A stretch of DNA of 64,000 bases from Agapanthus africanus. Its lineage: Eukaryota; Streptophyta; Magnoliopsida; Asparagales; Amaryllidaceae. The notes beneath the pieces were generated by a model. It was not told the origin of the DNA and ran no database searches. It saw only the letters and a program-made list of their open reading frames with translations. The stretch spans positions 163,341,911-163,405,910 of the forward strand of contig JASDDO010000014.1 in the NCBI GenBank assembly GCA_030015575.1, given 5' to 3'. Positions 1 to 11,400 of the stretch are shown here, piece after piece. The position numbers and the translations under genes were made by a program. The number at the start of each line of letters is the position of its first letter. The first letter of the stretch is position 1.

Positions 1-2298
1 TGATACGGGATGTTATAGAGAAATGCAAATGTGAAGTAGGAGTGGCAATGATATACGCGGTTTGGTCGTGAATGATAGCAGTCACAATTTACTTTGCCTT
101 CTTTCTAATCCTTTTATTTATCTTTATTTATTACCTTCTGTACACCTCACTTAGGCTAATTAGTTTTCTTCCTTCCTTACCTTTCGACACCTGCCTATGG
201 TTTGAAAGAAGACTATCCAATAAGCGCAATAGGTGTACCCTCTCCTAATCTTAGGAGCCCTCACAACCTAAGAGAAGGTAAAAGGAAAAGACAACTGAAT
301 AGTCCTATTCAATTTCTCCAGAACCGAAAACCATTCTCGAATCTGAAACAAGTTTCTTCGAGTTCGTATGTAACTATACGATGGTCATATCCAATAAATG
401 TGGATCTTTGTAGTGATACAGAATGTTCCGTAGAAAAGTAAAGGGTAAAAGTAGGAGTGCCAATGAAGTATGCAACTCTGACAATCCAAAAGCCAGTGTG
501 TTTTAAGAAAGTTCGGTTAACTTGGTTCATGAGTTTTAGTCTAGGGTCAGGCCATGGTCGCTGCCAAAGAGAGAGAGAGAAAAGAAACACTCAGCGTGCA
601 CTCTAATCTAGATTAGAATGGTTAATCACTTTATCTAATCCGATGTCTCCGACTGTTTCCTCGAATTCTCCCCCAAACCCAAAGGAGAATTAGTCGGGAT
701 CATCTAAAATCACCCGAGGAGTAAACTAACTCATCAGTGAGAATCAGGATCTAACTATCATCGCATGATAACTTGATGGAATCCACTCAAGTTATCACAC
801 TCCAGAAGGTATGCGCATGCCTAGCAAGTTTCAGTTTCTTTAGAAACCCCCGATGTGATTTTTACCCCATGCTCTTATGGCCTTGACTAAGGCCAACAAA
901 TCATAAGTCACATGTCAAGTTCTACCCGTCATTGTCCAGGTTAATTTGAACCCACCCGTACTCGCCCTTGACTAAGGCCAACAAGGCTGTACGACTGTCC
1001 CAAACCAACGCATCTATTTATGCAACAGATTAGTAACAAATAGCTACCATACACTATGCCTTGACTAAGGCCAACAAACATAGCATGAATACTAAGTGCT
1101 ACCCGTCTGAAATGACGGAATGCTACGAATGGTTTTTGGCGAAAAACTTTTAACGTAATGAACTCGATATCGTTGAAGGAACCGGATAGCTTTACAAATA
1201 TATAGTGGCGAAAACTTTTGCTAAAGAGGTCACTCCCGGTGAAGAGATCTCGGCTCTTTCCTTGTCGAATGAGGTGCAGGATATTCCTAACCGAATATCA
1301 CGATGCAAAGCAAAAAGTAATCGACTATAGTGAAGTTATTACCCCGACGCAAACTTCTTCCCAAGAGGTCACTCCCGGTGAAGGGATCTCGGCTCTTGCC
1401 TCGTCGAATGAGGTGCTGGATATTCATAACCGAACATCGCTGTGCAAAACAAAAGAAAACGTTTTTGTAATAACATTTTTTAAAAATTTGTTCTAACAAC
1501 ATCAAATAGGTCTGTTTTCCTTGCATTGATCAGAATCAATGCAGTACCATCAGTTAACATATCATACTACTGAAAAAGGAACGAAAAATAAAATGTACGT
1601 ATATACCATCCACATTCGCCACCGGGTCTTGTCATCACCCGTTAGGTTACCTAACTAACGACAGAGCGGGGACTGGACTAGTGCGGGTGCAAAACATATA
1701 CAATATCTACTAGTAAATATATAAATATACATAACAATCGTCCCAGGCATGATATATGCAACATCTCAGAATCTCAGCTAAGCAACACAGAGTGGTGGAT
1801 AATCCTGGAGCCTCGGGTTTTATTTGAGTCGCAAATGAGACCCGACATTCCCTGTCGTGTGGATAGCCTGTGCAATGAAAACCTAGACCCCTACGAGCGC
1901 GGCAAGTTACCTGCCAATCCTAGAAGCGAGGCAACCCCAATTAACAACGTGAATGGGCCACCCAGCACTCCACGGAACCCGGTAACTTGAGCACCCCTCC
2001 TTGGGTCAACCTATACCCCCTACAAGTGCGGCGAATAGCTCGCCAATTCTAGAGTGAGGCCCCCTTCGTCTCACCGCCATGAGATGCGGGCCTGTTGCCC
2101 TCTAGAACCCGGCTATTCGTGCACTCCACCACGGGGTAATCCTAGTACATAAAAGAAAATAAGTACAAGGGTGACATTGACCTCAACCCGGTCGTTCCCT
2201 AAACACATAATATACAAACAGGCAGTGACGACAGTCCACATGTCGGATGCTCGCGCCAAAATATCAAATGTACAAATGAAACTAAACTGTACTACCAT
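1..2298 (-). repeat. Distal leader of D with short internal repeats
   Basis: This is non-coding leader of element D. It holds three spaced copies of a motif with the dyad CCTT-GACT-AAGG, at about 868, 967 and 1053, each in the setting 'TTGACTAAGGCCAACAA'. Two copies of an approximately 90-base block starting CTCCCGGTGAAG lie at about 1230 and 1368. The same modules occur reverse-complemented in F. A partial duplication of 1-60 lies near 414-480, and a GA-rich tract lies at 569-585. The short open frames here have no recognisable domain and are probably chance. Confidence 0.6.
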
Positions 2299-2869
2299 TG
2301 TTCTCCGTCGAAAGACGGGAAGACAGACATCTTGCCTGAATTTGGGGGCAGATGCTTTTTGGTTTTATCCGTCCACCTCTCCGAAGATGCCAAGTTGATT
2401 TATGGAACCATGCATCGAAGGTTTAGACGGATGTGGCCGTTGTAGCAGACTTCGTCAGATTCCCCCTCTTTGTGAGGGTTTTTTTATTGTGGGGACGCTC
2501 TTCCCTGCAGGCGCAAGCCCCTGCAGTTAATTACGCTACCGCATCGCGGTAACTACTTTCTCCTGCTCCAGAAGGTGACTTTGTGTCGTGTGTGTTTGTT
2601 TTATTTTTGGTTGCCCATGGATTGTATACAGAGACTAATTTGTGTTGTCGCCCGTAGGGCGGGGATTAGTCCAAATCCGTATTTTCTTAGATTTGGGTTT
2701 GGTTTGATTTAAGGATCGTTAATCTCATTGAGATTAAGATCAACTTAAACGTTTGTTAAGAATACGTTAGTCTAATTTTAGACTACGATCTACTTAACAA
2801 GGTTTTGGGATCATTTAGATCCAACAAAAGAGCATTTAGGCTCTATTGTTTTAGTTTAGGGACATTGCG

Positions 2870-3090
2870 GTCCATAAGTTTAAGGACGTCATACATGAGT
2901 TTAAGGACCTCATAGTCCATAAAATTTAAGGACATCATAGTCCAGTTTAAAGATGTCATAGTCTGTGAGGGGTTTAGTTTAGGGATGTTGCGGTCCATAA
3001 GTTTAAGGATATCATAGTCCATGAGTTTAGGGACCTCATAGTCCGTAAAGTTTAAGGACATCATAGTCCAGTTTAAAGACGTCATAGTCT
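2870..3090. repeat. GGAC-N6-GTCC dyad array in solo LTR E
   Basis: This is a tandem run of about 27-28-base units, each with the inverted repeat GGAC-N6-GTCC followed by TTAA. Typical cores are GGACCGCAATGTCC and GGACTATGATGTCC, read on the minus strand. The array keeps a long open frame (Met-Asp-Tyr-Asp-Val-Leu-Lys-Leu type), which is a by-product of the repeat. Matching arrays occur in both other Tat-like elements. Confidence 0.85.
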
Positions 3091-3489
3091 ATGTGGTTTT
3101 GGTTCAACCGTTTGGGGATGCGCCAAAATTTATTGGTTATTAGGACCCTCCATCTCTCTGAAGATGTTGAAGAATTACAACGACATATATCAGAAGTATG
3201 AAGAGATGCACCCTTGAACCAATGTTGGTTGGGAGATCTGTAGTCAAGTTTGGGACTAAGATCAGTTAAAAAGATTTATGAGCATATGGGCCCAATTAAT
3301 CTGAATTAGGGATTTGTGGCCAACTTGGGCTCGGCCCACTCAGTTAAAATGTTGAACATTTAATTAGGCCCAGTCCTTTTTTATTTAACAATGCTGAGCA
3401 TTGGTTTGGGTTCTGACGATCTTTTTTTTTTTATTGAGTGTTGAGCACTCATTATGGCTTTGGGGCTTTATTTAAAGAACAGTTTATGT

Positions 3490-3870
3490 TCCCTCAGCAC
3501 CCATGTGAGGAGCACGTGGCGCGCTTGGCGCTGAGTGCCAGACTTAGAGCGCTAAGGCGCTTCCTGTGAGATAGCGCACACGTGAGGAGCACGTGGTGCG
3601 CTTGGTGCTGAGCGCCAGTCAATGAGTGCAGAGCGCTTCTTATGAAATAGCACACACGTGAGGAGCACGTGGCGCGCTTGGCGCTGAGCGCCGGCCAATG
3701 AGTGCAGAGCGCTCTTTATTAAGTAGCGCCTACGTGAGGAGCACGTGGCGTGCTTGACGCTGAACGCCGGCCCATGAGTGCAGAGCGCTCCTTGCGAAAT
3801 AGCACACACGTGAGGAGCACGTGGCGCGCTTGGCGCCGAGCGCCAGCGAATGAGTGCAGAGCGCTCTTGA
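3490..3870. repeat. CACGTG-bearing 60-70-base tandem repeats in E
   Basis: About six units share the core GTGAGGAGCACGTGGCGCGC, followed by TTGGCGCTGAGCGCC. Each unit has a G-box (CACGTG) and a self-complementary GGCGCTGAGCGCC. The homologous array in B lies at about 23805-24125. Confidence 0.8.
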
Positions 3871-4619
3871 TCAATTTTGTGCTCTGAGAATTAAGTTCTC
3901 GTTTATAAGAGACTTTGTCTCGTTGATCTAGGAACTAAGTTCTTATTTTAATAGGAGATGTTACAATCCCTTCTGTTTTTGTGAAAGACTTTGTCTGTAT
4001 GGATCTATGATCTGAAGAGAATTAAGTTCTTCTCCTCCCTTTTTATGATGAGATGCTATGATCTCTTTTTGTGAAAGACCTCTGTCTTATAGATCTATGA
4101 TCTAGAAAAAGAACTAAGTTCTTCTCCTTTTTGATGAGATGCTTTGATCTCTCTGTTTTATTTACCTTGAAGAAATTCTTCTTCCGAGAGCTCGCTCTTC
4201 TTTTTGAAATTTCTTAAAGTTTGGGGGGGGGGGTGTTCCTCTATGTAAGACTTGAAGTCTTCGATCCTTTATATAGGGGAGACTGATTTGTTGAATCAGT
4301 TAAGGAGATCTTTTCTCGGATTGATTTGGGGGTGTTTCCAACTGTTGGATCTTTGATCCTAGGGCTTCTGTCTTACAGAAGACAATCTTCTTGTTTTTAA
4401 CAAGATTGGGAAATATTTTCCCATACAGAGCTTATTCTGTATCTTGGTGATTTTTAATCACCATTGGATAATTGATCCAACGGTGCTCTGATTTACAGAG
4501 CATAATCTTTCTTGTTTGGAAAGATTCTGAGGAGTATTTCCTTAACAGAATTTTATTCTGGTAATTTGATGATTTATCATCTTTATTGGATATTTGATCC
4601 AACGGTGGAGAACATTTAT

Positions 4620-5000
4620 TTCTGGCGCTTGGCGCCCTCGTGCCTTGCACGCGAGCGTTGTTTCAGAGTCTTTGACTCTTAGCGCTGGCGCATTTGGTGC
4701 CAGCGCTCTCGTGCTTTGCATGTGAGCGTTGCTTCAGAGTCTTTGACTTTTAGGGCTGGCGCACTTGGCGCTAGCACTCTCGTGCTCTGCACGTGAGCGC
4801 TGCCTCAGAGTCTTTGACTCTTAACACTGGCGCACTTCACGCCAGTGCTCTCGTGCTCTGCATGTGAGCGCTGCCTCAGAGTCTTTGACTCTCAGTGCCG
4901 GCGCACTTGGCGCCAGCGCTCTCGTGCTTTGCACGTGAGCGCTTCCTCAAAGTCTTTGACTCTCAGCGCTGGCGTTCTTGGCGCCAGCGCTTTTATGAAG
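4620..5000. repeat. About 70-base GC-rich tandem repeats near the outer end of E
   Basis: About six units contain 'CTCGTGCTTTGCACGTGAGC' and 'CAGAGTCTTTGACTCT'. Both parts are internally palindromic (GCACGTGAGC; AGAGTCTTTGACTCT). The position matches the 56-base array at the outer end of B's LTRs, but the unit differs in length and sequence. Confidence 0.75.
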
Positions 5001-5059
5001 CGCTGCTTCATTTTAAATTTCAAAATTTGAACAGAGCTTTGCTATGATTGGGGGAAATA

Positions 5060-5431
5060 ACCATTGCACCCAAGCTATCCACCACGACGATCCAACCACA
5101 ACCACAACACAACACAGAACATCAACGTGAATGTCTCGTTCGCAAACCCGTCTAAAAGTCATATAGCAATTAGACGAGTTTTACCTCTCTAATGACATTC
5201 ACAGTCGCAGATAGTAATGTATGTACTGAAAACTACGACATTAGAATTCCGCACGCAATTAGCAAACTAAACCAATTTCCAAAATCATGAAAAAACAGTG
5301 AGCTAAAGTTCCAAAAACCGACCGTTTAAAGCCAATTCGGAAGTCCGAACCAAAATGAAACGCGCCCGAACCTTCGCGGGGAGTTAGAGCACAAAATTAA
5401 CTTCGAGTTGGGGGGCTTAGAAGGGGTACCC
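5060..5431 (-). other. Leader fragment of D between E and F
   Basis: This is plain D leader, bounded by E's duplication ACCAT on the left and by F's duplication TACCC (5427-5431) on the right. No coding or RNA signal was seen. Confidence 0.65.
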
Positions 5432-7641
5432 TGTTAGTTATATGTATGCCCTAGAGGCCATTACTGTACATTGGATGTATATTGTAGTGGATGCTGGGAC
5501 ATATATAGGTAGGACTTTCTTGCTCGACATGGTAGTACGCTATCTGGTTGCTCTTTATCTTAACGTGTATACTTTCTGTCTCTCTGTTACATGATGATAA
5601 AGCCCTTAGGATGTGTACTCGACTTCCAGGACTGTGATGCAGATCATACTAGTAGGGCCTGGATAGTCCATGAGTACATCCTTCAATGTTCCTAGTCGAG
5701 GGAATATCGAGACGGGGCATCGATATTCCAGAGTAGACTAGCGTATATCTTCTCGACCCATGCGATGGGCGATGGATGATCCCATATCCATTGGTGTTTG
5801 ACATCAGAGATGGTATACGGGTGCTCAGTGGAGACTGGGTACACTGAACGGACTCGCCGAGAACTCCCAGATGGTATTATACCTCACGTCAGATGGCAGT
5901 TCTCTGGTGACACTGGCACAGCTTAGTCTGTTGACCCGAGATCGTCATAGAGTCTTGTGTGTCTCCCACTGTGCTTTGATTTCCACCCTACCACGGCTCT
6001 ACTGAGTCGTGCAAACAGGTGGTTTTTGGGTACAGTCCCGATTCACATGGAGGCAATGAGCGATAGGAGGGGATTCGTCTCTCCCGGTATTGGGGGTTGA
6101 TGTTGCGCTATGCACGACTGGCCATAACAGGAAATCCCTGGCCAGGGTTGCAGTGATCTACTGGTAAGTGTTATCAGTAGTTTCACACATGTTATGGACT
6201 TCACGTCGGCATGACTTATCGAGCTACTGGGGTCTGACGTTTACCACCCCTAGGCAAGATATGCGACATATCAGACGAACAGACCGGACTGTACGGTAAG
6301 TGTTACTGGTTGGATTCACAGGAGTGTTAGCGGGCTTGCTCGTCGATCTTCTGATCGCTCAATACCCGGGTGGCCGTTACGTTTAGCAGACCGCTTGCGG
6401 CTTGTGGGTGTTTGATATGATCATCACCTGCTGCCGGCGTATTGACGAGTCTTTAGAGTCCTACACAGAGGTTTTCTGGCTCAAGCGAAACGAAATAGGA
6501 GCGCATATGAGATATGTGCAGGACCGAGAATAATGCATGTATGTGATATCGTATTTCATTCTCGCGATGAATGTATCGATTGGTTATATGCGATATAACC
6601 TAGTTATCGAATCAAGCATTGATTCGATAAGCCGATACATAGGATACTAGTCGGTTATATGCGATATGACCGGATCGTTAAATCAAGTGTTGATTTAATG
6701 ATTTAATGTAGAATTATATATTTGATATATTACTTTGCATTAACTAGTATTGGTTCATTTTAAATGGATTTTCTTACTTGAATTGTGCAAGTTGTATATA
6801 TGATATACTTTTATGCACATGATTGTATCATGTTTGATGATACATGCTTATTTGGTTAAGTGTAAAGAATTAAACCATGGTTAAGTTGATGATTAGGGTT
6901 TTGCTTATTCATTTATTTATTTGTTTATTCATTTTGGAAAGGATAAGAAAAGAATGGTGGCTTTATTTGTAGTTTTGTTGAATCTTCATGAAGCTTTGAC
7001 CTAGTCCACCATTCTTGTCTCTTGCTTAACCCTAACCATCATAACTAACCATGGTCTATTCTCTACACTTAACTAAGGTTAGAATATGATAAGAATCAAT
7101 TCTTTTTCAATTATTCAATAACACTTTATCATATTCTTTCTTCATCTCCTTCTTCATGAGCAAGAAAGAAAAACTTGCCTCATCAATGGCAAGTGATGAA
7201 ATCATGTGAGAAATCCAATTCTAAAGTGAACCCACTTCCTATTTATTAATCCTCCACCTCTTTCCAAGTAGTATAGGGTGTTTTCTTCACAAGTTTCATG
7301 ACTTGGTGAAGTGGGAGCTTGATCTAGTGATGCCTCGACGTAGATCATCTTCGGCATCGAAGCCGACGACCAAGCCCGCCCATTTTTCCGATGAAGCCGA
7401 TGCTAGAGTCCGGGATCCGATTTGGACAGCGGAGGGACATCATTGCGGAGCTTAGGAAGTGGTGGACCGGATCTACAAAGGTTGTAGCCCCTTTCCTTTT
7501 TAGTTAAAGTCGTTAACTTGTATCGCATAGCCTACACATCTAGTTATCGATCCGTATTAGGGTTTCTCGGCACTTGTAGAATTTGAATTAGCCATGTTTG
7601 ATGCCTTGTGAGACCTCATTAGTGTGCCTAGGAACCCTACA
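5432..7641 (+). repeat. 5' LTR of F
   Basis: This LTR of 2,210 bases is long for a copia element. The AT-rich second half has closely packed perfect hairpins: 6582-6600 (arms GGTTATAT/ATATAACC), 6604-6630 (arms TTATCGAATCAA and its complement, 3-base loop) and 6678-6698 (arms TTAAATCAA). No coding content was seen. Confidence 0.92.
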
Positions 7642-7642
7642 G

Positions 7643-7655
7643 TAGTATCAGAGCC
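7643..7655 (+). other. Primer binding site of F
   Basis: The sequence TAGTATCAGAGCC begins one base after the LTR end and matches the plant initiator tRNA-Met primer site TGGTATCAGAGC at all but one of 12 positions. Confidence 0.85.
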
Positions 7656-10600
7656 TAGCTAGAGCCTTAGGCGATGCGTAGACGGAGTTAGAAGTCCGAT
7701 CGACCCGAAACCCTAACTCAAAACGGCTCTCTGGACATTTTCTGAAATCGTAGTTTTTTGAGAATTAAAAATATGCAGAAAACTCAGTAGAATATTCTAA
7801 GAATTACTGTATAAAACGGGACCCATGAATCGATAATAGTGCGGCGGAACCGCGGCATTGGCATGCCTAATGCGGCGGTTCCGCGGCAACTTGGTCTCTT
7901 CAGACATTTTTTCCTGCACAGTAATTCTTATATTTTGTTGCTGGTTTTTCTGGGAATTTTTAATATTTATTCAAGAGTTGAATTTTCTGGGTTGTATTAG
8001 GGACTCGGTGTTTCGATCGGATTGTCTAATTTTGTCAGTGTGTGTTTTTTCGGATAATTTTAGAATATGTTAAAAAGTTCGACCGGATATAAATACTCAC
8101 TTTTTTCCCTTCCGGGAAATTTCCAATTGTTGGATTTTTCTGTAGTTTAATGACGTTCTAAGTAGTGCAAGTAATGCGATGGTCCCTCTAGAAGACAACA
8201 AACCTTAACTCGATTATGTGCCCGTCTTGAACTGCTCTTTGAACCTTAGGGTTTGGGGCAGTACGGCGTGCCACATGTGAGGCGTTGGCTTGACCCTTCT
8301 ACGGCTGGACCGTTGGTACTGAGGCACGAACTGAATGTTTTTAGACTTAACTTATTTCATGTCTTGAGCTGTATTGGGAAAACATGGGTGTTCGATTGTT
8401 CGATCGGAAAGTTTAACATTTTCTGTTTATCCGGAATGTGATACAACAATTGGAATTCACAAGAAGTTATGAGATAACTGTATGAATGTTATAAACACAG
8501 CACTTTAGTCTCACTTGATCGGTTGCCGCGGAATTTTGATGTGATCAAAAGTCCATCGCAATCACGTAGTGTACGCGGATACTCGCCGGGTAAACTTAAT
8601 AGACAGCCTCGCCCCATAGCCTCGACCAAGTGACTGTAGGAGAACCCCGACGCCGAAAGCATCCGTTCGGGTGCTCGCGGTAGCGGTGTTCCGCCTTGGT
8701 GCACTTCGTCGACGGTATCGGGGGTGCGGCCGCCTACTAAAGTTTGCGACGAGCATTCGATCATGATGTCGGGAATCTAGTTGAATTGCCCGACTTGATG
8801 TTGAAAAGAGTTTTCGATAATGAGACTAAAATGCGGGGTTTATAATTGTTAGGCATGAGATGTCTAAGTATTTCATTTGATTAGGCATGCGATGTCTAAA
8901 GCGGTTGCGGATTCCAACTGTTGTAGTTTTACACTTTCTTTTCTGTGACCGTAAGTGTAATATATGATATCGCCGGTTTCGTTGCTATATGTCAACGACA
9001 ATTGGGATGCGCATATTTACTTACGTTGATGACATGTGATGTTATGTGTTGCTGGATATGTTATATTGGATCGTCGTGTTTGAATAGCCGGGTTTTTTTT
9101 ATGTGAGATGAGTGTTTTTCTTTTTTCATTCATGTAAAAACTTGTATGTAATTTTCTTTTATTGGGGCACTTCCAGGTTGCGGATGTTGTCACCGTTTGT
9201 ATATTATTTACTTTTCCGTATTAGGATAGTCCCAAGGAGGGGAGCACAAGTAACAGGGTTCTGGGGTCCAGAGGGAGACCATCTCGAGGAGTCGAGTCCG
9301 GGTCTCCTAACCCTAGAATTGGTAGGGTTGCTTGCCGCTCTCGTAGGGGTCTAGGGGTGTGGGATTGGCTATTCATCACGACCGTGGAATCCGTGTTTTA
9401 TACTGGCTCGTATTGAAAAACACGGACGTCCTAGTATATCCAATATTTCATATGTATCTTCTGCTGTGACTTATCTGTGATGTGATCATGTGATGTTCTG
9501 TGACAGATATTATATATAGTATATATGATATATTATATAGACGTTGCTTATGTTTTACACCCGCACTAGCCCTGCCTCGCTCTGGCGTTAGTCACCTAAC
9601 CTAACGGTGCAGACGGGACATCGAGACGAATGCGGATGGCATAAGCGTACGTTATATTTATCTGTGATGTTTAGGTGGACTTAAATGATGGGATATTCAT
9701 TAATGAGATTAATGAAAGAAAATAAACCTAATTGATGTTGTGGAATCGAATTTCAAAATAAAACAGGTAGCTACAGTTCTTGCTTTGCATTGCGGTGTTC
9801 ATTATAGAACATCCTGCACCTTATTCGATGAGGAAAGGACCGAGATCCCTTCACTGGGAGTGACTCCTTTAGCAATAACTGGCAGATGCTACAACCCTCG
9901 GTTTGTCACTTGATTGCTTCTATAGTTTCTGCTTTGCACAGTGATATATATGATATATCCCGCACCTCATTCGACGGGGAAAGGGCCGACGATCCCTTTA
10001 CCGGGAGTGACCCCCTTAGCAAAACTAGAAAAGCTTCAAAAACATTCCATTTAAAAACCATTTGATTCCGCAACGAGATCAAGTTCAAAGCGTTAAACGT
10101 TTTCATAAAAACTATTCGCAACCCTCCGTCATTTTAGGAAGTAGAGTATTTAGTATTCGTGCTGTGTTTGTTGACCTTAGTTAAGGCACAGTGTACGGTA
10201 GCTAAGTGATGTCTTCCTACATCGCATATGATGCGATTAGTTAGGACAGTCGCGTGACTTTGTTGACCTTAGTTAAGGGTCATGTGGGTGGGTCTAATTA
10301 ATCACGAAATGACGGGTAGAACTTGACTAGTACTTATGATTTGTTGACCATAGTTAAGGTCATAAGTGCTAGGGGTAAAAATCTTTATCGGGAGTTTCAA
10401 GTGTTGAAACTTGCAATGAGATTGCATACCTTCTATATGATAGTTGGATCCCGATACCCACTGCGAGTAATTGTTACTCCTGGGAGAGTTTTGCACTTTG
10501 CAATTAGCCGATCAAGTAGGTGTCTAGAAAGGTGTCAACGGGGTTACACCTCTGGGAAAATGAGGTTTACTGTAATTAGGTCCGTGCGAAAGCACGGGGA

Positions 10601-11400
10601 ACCTCCCTCAAAGTACCGACACTGGCCTGGCTGAAAGATTGGCGAACTTGTAGAGTGTAATTAATCCCGGCTAGTCTTTCCTTTTAAGGTTTGAAGGAAG
10701 ATTTGATAAAAACAGTGGGAGCCATCCTGATTAGATAAAATATATAACCAATCTGATCTTGCAAGAGCGCACGCAGAGTGTTTTCTTCTCTCTCTCTCTC
10801 CAGGTAGCGACCATATCACGCCTTAATCAAGATAATAATATGGATATATTGACCGAACCCGCTTGTTATTCTGAGCTGGAGAACGTTGGTCCCGCTCCAA
10901 CTTATAATCGTTATAAGATAGAGCAGGAAATAGGGGAATACCAAAATTCCTATGCCATCCAAACGAAGAAAGTGCATGAGATGCATCTCCTTCGGGTGTG
11001 TTCATTATAAAGAACTGTTTTTCAGTATCCTCTACATCCTGGGTATATGATACCGGATCAGGATCCCAGATATGTAATCTGTCACATAGGGCTACAAAAG
11101 GGTAGAAAAACTGAGAACGGGTGATAAGTTTCATGAGACAGAAAACGGGGCAAGTGTTGCAGCCAAGTCTGTTGGTCACTGTCACCCTGTATTACCAATA
11201 CATTGATTCTGAACAAATGCTATTAGATACCGAACCTGATATACAAAATCATATCAGTCACTTTATTAGTAAAGAAATGATAAAATTTTGTATTGATGGA
11301 TAATGTTTTGAACATTTCCTATATCAAAAGTTGATCGGTTCAGGCACGTTATCTAAAAGCATTGACGTTCTAAATCAAACTACAGTTCCTAGTATACAGA
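7656..11400 (+). other. Long non-coding leader and unrecognised gag zone of F
   Basis: There are about 3.7 kb between the primer site and the first recognisable pol motif. The part at 9090-10830 matches D reverse-complemented. It carries three TTGACC(T/A)TAGTTAAGG dyad motifs (about 10170, 10262 and 10343) and two copies of a block ending GGGAGTGAC (about 9780-9870 and 9940-10030). A (CT)n tract at about 10787-10802 matches D's GA tract. A gag frame should lie in or after this zone in a copia element, but I could not recognise capsid or zinc-knuckle motifs. Confidence 0.6.
7842..7886 (+). promoter_or_regulatory. GC-rich leader hairpin with palindromic loop
   Basis: Arms 7842-7859 and 7869-7886 can pair at 16 of 18 positions. 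Between them is GGCATGCC (7860-7867), a perfect 8-base palindrome, plus one extra base. The hairpin lies about 190 bases after the primer site in otherwise AT-rich leader. A stem with a self-complementary loop near the primer site is the layout of retroviral dimer-initiation signals. The structure can be read from the sequence; the function is inferred. Confidence 0.55.

Larger units (their letters stand above)
2299..5059 (-). mobile_element. Element E: solo LTR of the Tat-like (B/C) family
   Basis: This is a 2,761-base solo LTR that starts TGTTCTCC on the plus strand and ends GGGGAAATA, flanked by the perfect 5-base duplication ACCAT (2294-2298 and 5060-5064). It is homologous over its length to the LTRs of B and C, in the same direction as C and opposite to B. 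No internal region is present, so it is what remains after recombination between the two LTRs of a full element. A TATATAAAG box for the element's own direction lies at 4267-4275 on the minus strand. It interrupts D. Confidence 0.88.

Noticed and set aside
2113-2398. Small coding frames around 2110-2400
   Set aside because: They cross the border between D leader and solo LTR E and show no domain.
7700-9100. Possible coding region in the F leader (several frames of 60-90 residues)
   Set aside because: The frames overlap on both strands, and no capsid, zinc-knuckle or other recognisable words are found.
1-10830. Long terminal inverted repeats of a giant DNA transposon (1-2150 against about 9090-10830)
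   Set aside because: Both arms are leader sequence of two related copia elements in opposite directions, each tied to its own LTR and primer site. There is no target duplication at the arm ends and no transposase.
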